Shown one piece after another: positions 24,666 through 36,798 of a stretch of 64,000 bases of DNA. Position 1 is the first letter of the stretch; every line of letters begins with the position of its first letter. The notes under the pieces were generated by a model that was not told the origin of the DNA, ran no database searches, and saw only the letters and a program-made list of their open reading frames with translations. The translations under genes were made by a program, and so were the position numbers. Source of the DNA: Combretum micranthum (taxonomy: Eukaryota; Streptophyta; Magnoliopsida; Myrtales; Combretaceae); assembly GCA_024138025.1 (NCBI GenBank), contig JAMXBD010000817.1, forward strand, positions 1 to 64,000, in the 5' to 3' direction.

Positions 24666-25377
24666 TAGAGCTGGGACAAATGGTTATGGCCCGCGGGCCA
24701 GCCCGTTTAACCCACTTTAAAAGTGGGTTAGGGTCAGCTTTTTTTTAGCCGTTTAAAAGTGGGTTAATTTTACCCAACCCACTTAACCGCGGGCCAAAGT
24801 GGGCTAGCCCGCGGGTTAAGTGGGTTGACCCACCAACCCACTTTATAAAATTAAAATAAATAATTATAGGGTAAATATGTATTAATGAAGGTTATTCTTG
24901 AGATTTTTTATACTTGAGATTAAATTTATGTGTTAATTATAACAAAGAATGACAAATTAATGCACATGCACCATAAAAATTTATAAAATATATTATTATT
25001 GTTTTAAATGAAATATATTTATCTAATTAAGTTATTTTAGAAAATTTATTTTTATATAAAAAGTAATTAAAATAATAATGAAATTAATCATTAATATATA
25101 TAACCATAAAAACTCTCTTTTTATTATATATATATCTATTTAATTAGTATAAATAAGTTAAATGGGTCAATTTGACCATTTAACTTACAAAATATGTAAG
25201 TGGGTTAAAAGGGTCAAAAGTGGGCTGGCCCGTTTAACCCAGGGCTAAAGTGGGTTGGTTAGGGTTAGGCAATTTTGGCCCGTGGGTTAAACGGGCCAAA
25301 TTTTTTTGGCCGTTTAACCCACGGGCCAAAGTGGGCCGGGCCGGGTTGGCCCGTTTTAACCCTTTGCCACACCTCTA
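24666..25377. mobile_element. hAT non-autonomous element, 712 bp
   Basis: Ends TAGAGCTGGGACAAATGG and (complement of right end) TAGAGGTGTGGCAAAGGG match at 14 of 18 positions. The unit is flanked by an exact 8-bp duplication GTCACATG (24658-24665 and 25378-25385), the hallmark of hAT transposition. The subterminal parts are GC-rich and hold many GTGGGTT/AACCCAC and GCCCGCGGGC-type palindromic words. The middle is AT-rich. No transposase coding is present. A related diverged copy lies at 30730-31406. Confidence 0.9.
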
Positions 25378-26377
25378 GTCACATGGACGGTGACCTCATG
25401 TACTAAAAGTATATGTGCCTTAGGAATCGATGGGGACAAGAAGTTTTCCCGTTGCTCTGAGGTGCTGTCATTTGGTTATCCTCAAGGCTTATTCTTGCCA
25501 CTTTGGGAAGCTGTCTTTTATTTATTCCAAAGTCCAACGTACTATATATACCTTTTTCTTTTTTTTTCTTTTGCCTTTTCGTCAGGAACCACACGTATCA
25601 TCACTATTGCATCTGCCTTTAGACCGTACTCCAAGCGCAAACAAGGACAATAGGAGGGTCCACCACAACAGTGTGTTACGAAAATGGTTTTAAATTCAAC
25701 CAGTATATATTAACAAGGGATGATTTTCTTAGTTATGAAGTTTCAGATTTAAATCTTCTTTTTTAGTTGAAATAAAAAAAAAAAAAAGGGTTAACAAGAG
25801 GTGTAACTCTAATTTCACGTGTTGCTCTAGTATTTTTATTTATATCTTTATCATTTTATCAATACGTTGGATTTGCTTAGATAGTTTATTTTTTATTTGT
25901 ATTTTTATTTTTTTCAAAATGATGTGTGTAAATATGTTCGATTTATATTCATTCATCTATATTTGATCTATTTGATTTTTTAATGAGAAATGCTAACTTT
26001 TGTTGTCTGTATCTAATTTTTTATAAATAATTTGTTAGAAAAAAGTTTAAAAAAAAGTATCTGTATCTGTAATCTGCCAACAAACAAACAGACCTGTTAT
26101 ATTATGGATGCAAGTGGTCATCTCTTCAATCCTAGGATTTGTAATCTTTAGGGTACGAGTTGTTGATCCACCAGCTCTTGTAAAATTTAGATATTTAGTT
26201 AGATAGCCTATAAGAATGTGTAAAGTGAAATTTTGCTATGGTTACCATTACTTGTTGGTTATACATGCTAAGTTTAGAATGAAATTAAAAAATAATGGAT
26301 CAATTGCTAACTTCTTGCTTAATGTGTGTTCTGGAACAAATATTATACTTGTGAGAACTTTTGAAACTACTATAGAG
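25378..26377. other. Intergenic sequence with one MITE-like segment
   Basis: 25386-25700 is somewhat richer in GC and has short open frames on both strands, but none shows a family motif or codon pattern I trust. 25860-26100 is a second copy of the GTATCTG-tract repeat described at 24390-24620, ending near ACAAACAAACAGAC. Confidence 0.4.
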
Positions 26378-26788
26378 TAATGTTGTCAAAACTAGACAGG
26401 GATTTGACCGAGATAATTTAGGAGGTCAAGGGTCGAATCAGGGTCACAAAAAGGTAAAAATATAAGGGATAATTTAATTATGAAAGACCAATATATACGA
26501 CATCACTCAATTAAATCTATATTTGTATCAAATTCATCAATTAATTATTAAATAAACATGATATAATGATTATATTTTATAAATTTATAACAAAGTATGA
26601 ATAAATATTTAAATTTCTATTTTTTTATTTTTTTCGGCAGGGTCGATCGATTCAACCGCCCGGGTCAATCCAAGTCTCACTGGTTCAATGCAAAAACAGG
26701 TCTTTAGTAAGACTCGACACGACATTGCGTGCCGATTCCGGTCGAACCAGGTTGAACCAACCGGTCCGAGCCGATTTCGATAACAATG
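26378..26788. mobile_element. hAT-type MITE, 411 bp
   Basis: The element is flanked by an exact 8-bp duplication CTATAGAG (26370-26377 and 26789-26796). Left end TAATGTTGTCAAAAC and complement of right end CATTGTTATCGAAAT are imperfect inverted repeats. The right half is rich in CCGG and GGTTGAACC words, as in a widespread plant hAT MITE type. It has no coding capacity. Confidence 0.85.
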
Positions 26789-27667
26789 CTATAGAGTATA
26801 GATCCACACTTTTGAAAATAAACACTATAAACTTAACTCTACACTTTTAAAACCAAAATTTAGGAATTCGCTTGGCACTTTCAAAATTTAGGCTCTAGAG
26901 AAGCACCTTACACTTGTCCTTAAGAATTCGCTTTACACTTTCAAAAATGACCTTTAAGAAATATCACAAGTTCAGGCTTTCAAAATCAAACTCTATGGAG
27001 AATTTAAGTCTTTTAATACCAATCTCTATGAGCACTTATGGATGCACATTTTTAAGATTAGTCTTCATAGTCATATAAGATTCACACTTATAAAGCCTGC
27101 TCTATCGGTCTAGTTCTAAATAGTGTATGTCCTTGATTTCATATAAACCTATGTTAATATAATGCGATGTGTAGTATGATTCTTTGATGTATAAGAAATT
27201 TATTTAACTATTGCATAAGTCTCGTTAGTTAAACTCATTAGTTTATTTCTTTTTTTATATTTCCTACTATCTAAAAATAGGAAATATTCATGCATATAAT
27301 TTTTTTGAAAAGTAGTCACTCTCACAGCATTACTCACCATTCAAAGCCTAGAATGACGAACAATGTGGGGAGACTCACCACTTCAGTATATCACTATGCC
27401 CTAATTGTCTTTCTCATTTCTACCCATTTGTGCTAATTAGCAAATGAAAGTCCTCTTAATTCTCTCTTATCCATGGTGATTTGGTTTGCAATTTCTTGAT
27501 TTTCCTTTTACATGTTAGTTTTTCCTCTCTTGATAATATATATACATCCAGTGTTACATATAATAGGTGCTGTGTTGTGTCAAATTGTATCAGTTTTTTT
27601 ATTCTGTTAATCCAAATTTTACATGTTGGTGTTAGTGCATATTGTATTGGTTTGTGTTGTGTGTGAA
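26789..27667. other. Intergenic sequence
   Basis: 26800-27000 contains three diverged phrases of the type TTYACACTTTYAAAA...TT(C/A)AGG, perhaps a decayed short tandem repeat. No gene is recognised in the rest. Confidence 0.4.
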
Positions 27668-28201
27668 TAGAGCTACAAATAAGTTAAGCTTGAGTAGCTA
27701 AGTTGTTCACAGTTACTTGAGCTCTATTCAAACTCACTAAGTAAACAAGTCAAACTCAAGCTTAAAGTAAAACTTGTTAATCTATACAAGTCAAGCCCAA
27801 GTTCCTATCTAAGCTTGCAAACCAGCTCGTTTAGGCTTGTGAACATACTCATGAGCATGCTCGTTAGTTGTATATATATGATACATAATATTTCTATGTG
27901 TAAAATATAATTAAAGCAAAAAGATAATTTCCAAATAATACATATGCATACATAGCTTAATCTTTACTCATTATCCACTCATTTATTTTATTCATTTTGT
28001 AAATTTAACATTTCAGATTTTGTTTTATCTTATGAACAAATGAACTACATGAGCTCAAAATAAAGCTTGTTTAACTAAACAAGCCAAGCTTGAGTTTGAA
28101 CTTCAGCTTGATAAAAAGCCTGGATCAAGTTTGCTTTCAATAATTTTTAATGGGTCAAGCCCAAGTTTTGAAAAGTTCAACTCAACTTATTTGCAATCTT
28201 A
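27668..28201. mobile_element. MITE-like element, hAT-type ends
   Basis: Left end TAGAGCTACAAATAAGTTAAG and complement of right end TAAGATTGCAAATAAGTTGAG agree at 15 of 21 positions, with all differences transitions. The interior is full of CAAGCTTGAG- and AAGCTCAA-type palindromic words. The 8-bp target duplication is not clear (only TGTGA is shared), so ends may be off by a few bases. Confidence 0.65.
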
Positions 28202-30474
28202 AATGTGAGTTTGTATGAGTAAACTATAAAAATTATATAATTTACAATAAATATGAGTTTGTGTGAGTTCATTTGTGCTTGCATACAGTAATTACTATAC
28301 TAAGTTTCACCGCTCACCCATTTATAACTTAATTTTTTCTGTGTTGATCATCTCGTATACGATGGACTCGGATGGGGAGCAACATTAGCATAATAGAAGA
28401 CTGTAATTCTTAGAAAGCTTTTAGTCTATATATGTAGGATGATAGATAATTTTTTTTTTTTTTATTGAAGATTTCATACACAAAGAAGAATTATAAATTT
28501 AACCCCCAAAAAAATGGACATTTATGTGAATAGTCATATTTGTGGATTTCGGTAGCAATTCCTAGCTTTATACCTTTTGAAAAAGTATATTGTTAATCAT
28601 CAAAGTTTAGTTTCACTACTATTTTGTTTAAGTTCTTGGCCTTTATTTATTTATTTAACTAATCGATGTTTTTGTACCTATACAAATTAATGAAGACTTT
28701 TGTTAACATCATCAAATTTTTAATTTATATTCACTTGATTCATTTAAATTATTCATATTAAACAGATAACATAATTAAGTGTGTATAAATTAACAAAAAT
28801 AATTAAATTCTGCAAAATTTTTCTCGAAAAAAGGAAAGATTAAAAGAAAAGGAGAAAACACTTCTTCAAGTGAATGTTGTATATGAATGTCGGACTTTAC
28901 TTTATAGCCCACCATGATAACACTTGTTAAACTTGTCTTTAACAGAATTAATAGGAAAGGAAGAAAAAAAAAAAAAAGAAGGGGGGTAAAACTATAAATT
29001 TTAGATTCGGCAAGAGACGACACAATTGAGATGAGACATACTAAATAATGTCAATTGACAGAACAGAATCTTAAATAACTTCCACCTATCATATAAAGGT
29101 CCATCTTTTTTCTCTTTTCCCTCAAGGCCAAGTCATAAAAATCCAAAAAAAAAAAAAAAACAAGATTAAATAATAAATAAATGAAACATCCAAACTTTAT
29201 TACCAGCTATGAAGCTATATACATGACAAATATGCAAACTTGAAAGGATTTATGAACTCTCATGGATGAGCACATACGAATTATACAGATTTGGTGTTTT
29301 ATATGGAGTTGGTGGAATTTGAGCTTATAAAAAGAATCATATGTGTGTGTGTCTGTGTGTATTTATATATATAAAGGGTGTTTCTTCCTTGCGTCGTCCT
29401 CTTTTTTTTAAATTATTTTCATTATTATAGTTTTTTTTTTTTTTGCCTCACATTATTATAGTTAATTATGTGTATTTAACTATATTATGTATTGTATTAG
29501 TTATTTAGATGCATGGCAAACGTGGATAGAAAATTTAACATTGTTAACAAAAATTTCCACTTGTAGATTTAGAAAATGTCAAAAAACTCAAATAAAAATA
29601 TTCGAGATTGAGGATTTAAACAGAAAAATGATAAAATGTTGAGTAAAAGTGAAATTTTTCATTATTATTTTATGATGACGTATGTGTATGAAAAGATTAC
29701 TGTACAATTCTAAGTGATAAAGTTTTTAATTCATCATATGTTGATACATTTAATTTGGTCATAAAAAATATTAGATTTTGAATTGCAAGCTTATTATACT
29801 TAAAAAATCATTTACTATTCATCGTCTTTCTAATGTTGTTAAGGTTAACATCATAATTATTTTAACTAAAATTTTAAATTTATAAATTTCGTACAATCTA
29901 TATATTTATTACTGCTCTTATAACAAAACTTGTTATAAAGCAGTGAAAATGAAAACCATGCATCCTATGAGCCATGTCTTTTAGGTGTAGGTTATTAAGT
30001 CTAATTGTTACCTTACCATATGAAGCATTGAATCCTAAATTTTATACATGGAACCACCATGTATCACCTTCTACTCACCCAATACCCTCCATGTATCATG
30101 TAATTTATAACTGTAAATCCTATAAGGTATTTGTAGAACCCACAGTCAAGTTTATAATAATACATATGGTTTCGCATAAGTTGTAAAATTGTCTTATTTT
30201 TATAAATTGACTATAAACAACATGCAGAAAACATTTAAATAATAATTTCTTAATATCACAAGTTTTACAATATGCAGTCTGTAGCAAATTCTAAAATAAA
30301 AAACTTCGAAGGTGCGTCTACACTAATTAGCCATAGAAGATAAACAACACTTCTATATATTTTAGAAGTATATGCATATAACCAAAATTCTTCCTTGAAA
30401 AATAACAAGTTTTTCTAAAATAAAATAGAACAAGTTCTTTCAAAATAAAATTTTTCAAAAGATAGTATAGAAGT
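28202..30474. other. AT-rich intergenic sequence with simple repeats
   Basis: It holds poly(A)/poly(T) runs (for example 28450-28464, 28967-28978, 29144-29160), a GT/TG tract at 29340-29360 and no recognisable gene or element end. Confidence 0.45.
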
Positions 30475-32160
30475 TGTAACGCCCTAATTTTAGGATATTT
30501 ACAACCTATCACATGCCTATACTAGATATAGATCTGCAAAGGCTATTGATCTACAATTAAATCCAATATTTACTCCAAAATCATAATTGACAAACTCTAG
30601 AAATAATAATATCTTATTTATCATAAATCCAATATATATACTCTATAAAACTAGTTGACATAAAACAATATGCCAACTTATTTCTAGCTTAATAAACTAA
30701 GGAACTCGTCTTACAACATAAGCTAAAACTAAAGGTAGGCAAGTAGGTTAAACAGGTCAAAAAATTTTGGCCCACTTTAAAAACAGGCCAAAATTTCTTA
30801 ACCCTAACTCAACCCATTTTAGCCTATAGGTTAAACAAATTAGGCATTTTTTGACCCATTTAACCCACTTACATATCTTTAAGGATTAAATGGACCGAAT
30901 TGACCAATTTAACTTATTTATACTAATTGAATAAAATGTATATAATAAAAAAAAATTAAGTTTTGCAAGGTTCTAAATATATAAATAATTAATTTCATTA
31001 TTATTATAATTATGTATATATTAAAATGAATATTTTAAAATAATTTAATTGGATATCGTATTTCATTTGAAACACTAAAGATATACTTAAAAAAAATGTT
31101 ATGATGTATATACATCAATTTGTCATTCTCTATTGCAATTAATACAAAAGTTTAAGCTTTAGTATAAAACTCAAGAACAATATTATATTAAGAGTGATTT
31201 CTCCCTCTTTTTTAATTTTTTTTTATACAAGTGGTTTAGTGGGCCAACCAACTAAACCCGTGAGCCATCCCACTTTGGCCCACGGGTTAAACGGATTGGG
31301 TAAACTTGACTCACCTTTAAAAAGGCTAAAAAATGTTAGCCTTAACTCATTTTCAAAGTGGATTAAATGGGTAGTCCGTGGGTCAAAACCCACTTGTCCA
31401 CCTCTAAGCTAAACCATAGCAATTAATTTGAGTTTTTATTCTTTTTCAAGAAATTCAAATTAAATTATGTTCCTAACCGACAAATAGTCCACTGGATAAT
31501 CATCACCAATAATGTCCTTCTCATTATCAACATTGGCACCATAGCCATTTAAGTCAAACACTATAGGTTCTTCACCTATGCTTGAAAAGTAATAAAAAGG
31601 ATTGAGCCGAAGCCCAATACGCCAAAACCGCAAGCACACACGCATGAACAATCACAACACACATTTACATGCAACATCACATTTAATGTAACAATCACTT
31701 TTTCATTATCTCAAACTTTAAGCCATAAACCAACACAACCTAGGGTTAGTCGCTCCTAACCCTGAACGTGGAGTAACTCACGACTCCATAACAAACATAT
31801 ATAGATACTTATATATAATATATATATATATATATTGGGAATACTTATACATATTGATATTAGGTACTCCCCAACATTGTGGGTATTATCCCCATACCAC
31901 TCCTAGTCTACCATAATCCTTTCTATATGCGACTCCACTCGAGACAACAATACACACAGATCATCGAGGTATCATCCTAGTAACATCGATACTCCTAATC
32001 TACTAGATTGAACCAAGCACAAGCAACAAACAATTAATGCTAGATATTAATTAGCTCATTTCATATACTAAAACCTAACATGCACAAACAATAAACAAGG
32101 TAATGACATACCCAAACTAACAGCTGCAATTGAAATTGAGACGTTACAATGGAGAAAACT
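30475..32160 (-). repeat. Decayed gypsy LTR remnant
   Basis: It starts TGTAACGCCCTAATTTTAGG, which matches the complement of the LTR end at 60630-60666 (TGTAACGCCCTAAAATAAGA). So it is a related LTR in minus orientation. Further right, blocks such as CTAGGGTTAGTCGCTCCTAA (31740-31760) and CATGCACAAACAATAAACAA (32080-32098) resemble LTR sequence of the same general type. It is interrupted by the hAT element at 30730-31406. The right end is not defined. Confidence 0.6.
30730..31406. mobile_element. hAT non-autonomous element, diverged copy
   Basis: Left end TAAAGGTAGGCAAGTAGGTT and complement of right end TAGAGGTGGACAAGTGGGTT match at 16 of 20 positions, with all differences transitions. Flanks AGCTAAAAC (30721-30729) and AGCTAAAC (31407-31414) are a target duplication differing by one A. 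The interior carries TTTAACCCACTT words like the 24666-25377 element, so they are one family. It is nested in a gypsy LTR remnant. Confidence 0.82.
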
Positions 32161-34089
32161 TGATAACAATCGCAAATTAAATTTAACACTAATCCATATA
32201 TAATGATACCTACACCTAAGACCTGTAAGGTCACTAAACTATCTACAACGTTTAAGCTATTTAGTTATCCCAGATAAGACATTGGTTTAGTGAAAAAAAA
32301 GGTTTGTGTTATTATTTTGTAAACCTAACTCAGTCTCCCACATATTCCTCCATTAATGATTTGATCTTTTACCAACATCATTGCTCTAAAATTTTTAAAG
32401 ATTCGATCTTTTATTGACAACCTCACTCTAAACTCTTAAAGGTTCGATCTTTTATTAACAACATTGCTCCAAAACTCTAAAAACATTAAAAATCATCAAA
32501 ATAATACAATTCAACTTACGTAAAATCCAACGATTGTTCTTCTTCTCCTTTGCGATCCACAACTATGAAATCCAATTGAAATTTGCTATGGATTCCCTTG
32601 TTAGACCAAAACTCAACCGCTTTCAACACTTTGATCTCTTGTTGATTCTTTTAAAAAATTTCAGTAGATAGAATTTTAGGGTTTGTGAAGGATTGAGGAC
32701 CTTTAAGTTTCTTGAATCCTTAGATGGAAAAGAAAGAAAACCCTTGTTTTAAAGAGGTATGGAATTGTCTTTGTATGGAGAAAGGAGAAATAGAAAGTTC
32801 ATAAATTTTTAAGATTTGAAATTTGATCCTAGGCATGATAAAGATTCATATTTAATATAAAGTAGATAAGTATAAAGATCAAAAGAGAATAAGACAAATT
32901 AAAGATTATGACTTATCTTTAATATCTAATAGATCTTTATGAAAGATACGAAAATAAGATAATAATATATAATAAAGCAAATCTAAGACTTCGAATATTT
33001 GAGTGTTGCAATATATGCCATAAATATGCCTTGTAGAGTTGGAAACATATGTATTGTTTCTTTATTTGTGATATTTTCAGAAATGATAATCTTCAACAAA
33101 AGTAATCGTAAAATAAAAAATAAAGTATTATTATTTATCTATTATTTATTGATATTGTATTATATTTTTTAATACAATGAGTATAGAGCATCCCAAATTT
33201 GTACGATTTATATATGACAGTATATATTCCAAAATGCATATAAGATATAAAGACTTTATACTTGTACCATATCCTCTCGGAACAAGATTTGAAAATATGC
33301 ATCCATACTATATCAAATCACTCTCGATACTTATTCAAATCCCACCTAATTGAATAAAGTATGAATAAATACTTTAGCGATAGAATTATCTACCCATTCT
33401 ATTCTTTCCATACGTTGTATTAGCCCTCGTCTCAGATGGTGCGGGATGATTTTTCAAATTCAGTCACAACGATTCACTTGTCCAGTGAATCTTCTCATCA
33501 TCACAAAGATAACGCTTTTTTCTCATGCGTACGTTTGCGTGTCTATTCTCTTCTTTTTCTTCAGCAAAGAAAGAGCATAGATTCCATTAGATTGTCCTTT
33601 TTTGGACCCTTGTTCCGTTCAAATATAAGATATTATACATTTTGGAATATGGAGGGTCCACTTTAATATGCATAACACCGTACGGGATTGGTGGACCCGA
33701 GTGTTTGGACGGTGTGAAAACGGCTTTACCGTTAATGAGGCATAACGCATATAATAGGATTGTTTAGTGGCATGCAAGTAATAGTAATGTTTTAACATAC
33801 CATAAAATTTATAAAAAAAAATTTATTTTTTTTATAGAAATCATTCACTATTGCTATTATATATTAAAATATTATCGATGGATACTTATCTATCATTTAT
33901 CCATACACGTGGTATTATGCCAATTGCAACTGTAACATATATAATAAATTGACTAATATTGCTAATAGAATAATTAAGATATCCACAGTTCAAAGAAATT
34001 TATTGATAGGTACATAAAGAGCCTAGTGATGTGATGGCATGCACAAGAAGGGCAAAATGGAATGTTACTAACTTCGGTCGAGAATGTGT
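32161..34089. other. Region upstream of the FT-type gene
   Basis: No second gene is supported. 32300-32480 contains three variants of GATTCGATCTTTTA(C/T)(C/T)(A/G)AC followed by CTAAAA, an imperfect tandem repeat. The short open frame 33436-33666 lies in a somewhat GC-richer block but has no family features. Regulatory DNA for the FT-type gene may be here, but nothing specific can be shown. Confidence 0.4.
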
Positions 34090-34100
34090 GTATATATACA
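34090..34100 (+). promoter_or_regulatory. Candidate TATA box of the FT-type gene
   Basis: GTATATATACA lies about 160 bases before the ATG at 34260, a plausible spacing for a plant core promoter with a short 5' UTR. In such AT-rich DNA this match could be chance. Confidence 0.35.
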
Positions 34101-34259
34101 TACCTAGCTAGACTTGTTGCAACTTGTCATCGTGCACATACTTTGGTGCAACAACTTATATGCAGTAAAGTGGGAAAGACAATTTTACCTTGTTAGGTTT
34201 GAGAATAACAAATAAGGAGTGGAGTGCAAGTGTGTGTGCGATCAATTATTAGGGCTAAA

Positions 34260-36363
34260 ATGCGAAGGGAAAGAGATACGGATCCACTTGTAGTTGGAAG
34301 AGTGATAGGAGATGTATTTGATCCCTTTACAAGGTCTATATCCTTGAGGGTTATATATAATAACGATAGGGACCCCAATAATTCTAGGGAGATTACAAAT
34401 GGTTGTGAGCTTAAACCGTCTCAAGTTGTCAACCAGCCTAGGGTTGAAATTGGTGGGGAGGATCTCAGGACTTTCTACACTTTGGTAATCATTGACTCTT
34501 TGATTTTCATCTTCTCTCTAATAACTATATTATTACTATCAAGGTGCACCTTATAAGCAGTTTTGTTTAGAAGGAATGAGTATTAAAGACGATTTGAATT
34601 TTATAAGTATCAAATTAAACTAAGCACGGTATTTTCCATTATATATTTTACAATTTTGTTTCCATTATGTTTTTTATTGCTTGACAGTGTTGTATAGAGT
34701 TTTGATCATTATGTAATACCAACTGTAGGTGATGGTGGATCCTGATGCACCTAGCCCAAGTAACCCAAACCTTAGGGAATATTTGCATTGGTGGGTATAC
34801 ACATTTTTTTCTATTGTTTTATAATACTTCTTTTGTTTTAAAAGCATTTCCCTATTTTTAAAAAGGAACATCAATAAGATCTTAAGTTCAGATGATATAA
34901 CCATACACGGCATATATATAAGATTGAATTTCCCTTCCCTTGTGACCAAAAATCAGTATACATATATATATAAGGAATTACATTATATCATGAACTATTT
35001 TCTTATGTATGTATATTTAAAAAAGTATTTTTCATTATGCTTGAGATTCGTAGATCTAGACAAATCATGATTTAAGCCTAAATTGAGACCCAATAAAACA
35101 TCATTTGCTCTAGCAAAATGGTGAAAAGAACATTTTTTGAATCATTCCTTTATATATATAACGTATCATGTGTGCACATAGACATTAACATCTTAAGACA
35201 GTTTTAGAATAACTAATCCCTATTTTTGCGAAACACAGGTAAACATCTTTCATCGTTGTTCCCTCGTTGGGCATGTCTTTCCTATTATTTCAACACCCTG
35301 ATTCTTTTTTTTTTTAAATCATGAATAATAAATATAAATATCAATATATCGATTTATTAGTTTAATCTTTTTTATTACTTCATCAGGAGAGAAGAAATTT
35401 TATTTACTATGTGAGTGTCTGAGTAGTCAATAAGTAGCAATAAAATTTTGATTTACATTCAGTTTTTATAAAAACATGAGCGATAATATATTTGAAAACT
35501 ACCAATAACCTTATCAAGTTACTGTATATATATGTAATATATAATACTAATAATATGTTTTATTATTATGAATAAGTTTAGACCTAATATAATATAATAT
35601 GAAAAAGAATCTCTCAATTTGATATTTCAATTTTTTATCAGTAAATTAAAAAAATAACGAGAGGTGTTAGATTCCTTAAATAATGAACAACTTAGAAGCA
35701 TTTCTCGTCCATTTCACTGAATGTACCAGCCCCAGCCCTCGGACCTGTCACCTACACAAGCCATATGAGCCCCTCCTCCAGAGTCAACGAACCACCAGCA
35801 ACTAGCTGTGGCCTACATGCACCATCGGTCGCCACTCAATTCTCTGTCTCTGGGGACACATGACACGACTCCACCAACATATTACCATCTATGCCACGTT
35901 AGTGGGTCCAATGAACCACATAACCATTAGTAAAAATTTAAACAAGAGAGGCTATCAAAAGAGGCGAGTCTCACCTTTTTTGTGTTGGAAATATCAGACA
36001 AAGGAAAGAAAAAAAAATAAAGGTAAGACTTTTTGCTGTGTTAAATAAAAGATCAATAATTATCCAAAACCTACTGCAAATAATTGAAATTATATATTAC
36101 CAATATTGCAACAAATATTTCAGTAACTCTGTTGCATATATCCCTCTCTATCTCCACACTAACAGATGTAATATCAACGTATAGGTTGGTGACTGACATT
36201 CCAGCAACAACAGGAGCCATATTTGGTAAGTCCAATTACTTATCGGTAGGTATTATATCTAAGAATGCAAGGCTCGGTCAATAACAGGTTTTCGACCTAT
36301 TCAACCCAATAAAAACCCTATAGGGTTGAACTCTATAGAGTAATAAAATCGGTTTGGACATAG

Positions 36364-36407
<44 letters not shown>

Positions 36408-36759
36408 ATATGGTATTGGGATTGGGTTTGAATACTACTAAAACCCGATGGATACCTACCCGACTCGTTAGTCCTAGTAAAAAAAAAAATTGTAATGTAA
36501 ATATATTCAGTAAATATAAACATAGTAATAGGCTAAATTTAAAAACAAATTAGCAAAAGAAGGTGAATTGCTATATTATTAGACTATTATTTTATTGGCT
36601 TAAATCTGTTGAATCTATTAAAAAAATAATAATAATAATAAGCAAGGCAGGGTCAAGTTGATAATTAGGCGAATAGTCGAGCGAGTAATCGGATTGATAG
36701 TCAGGTGGGTAACCAAGCCAGTGGCGAGTTTTAAAGTAAACCTTGTAGGGGGGGTTTGG

Positions 36760-36798
<39 letters not shown>

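Noticed and set aside
25390..25693. Open frames on both strands in a GC-richer block
   Set aside because: Competing frames of similar length on both strands and no recognisable motif.
33436..33666. Open frame upstream of the FT-type gene
   Set aside because: No domain, no splice context and composition like the flanks. It cannot be told from chance.
34224..34259. Extension of the FT-type protein upstream of the ATG
   Set aside because: The upstream in-frame codon is GTG, not ATG. The first real ATG is at 34260 and gives a family-typical N-terminus.
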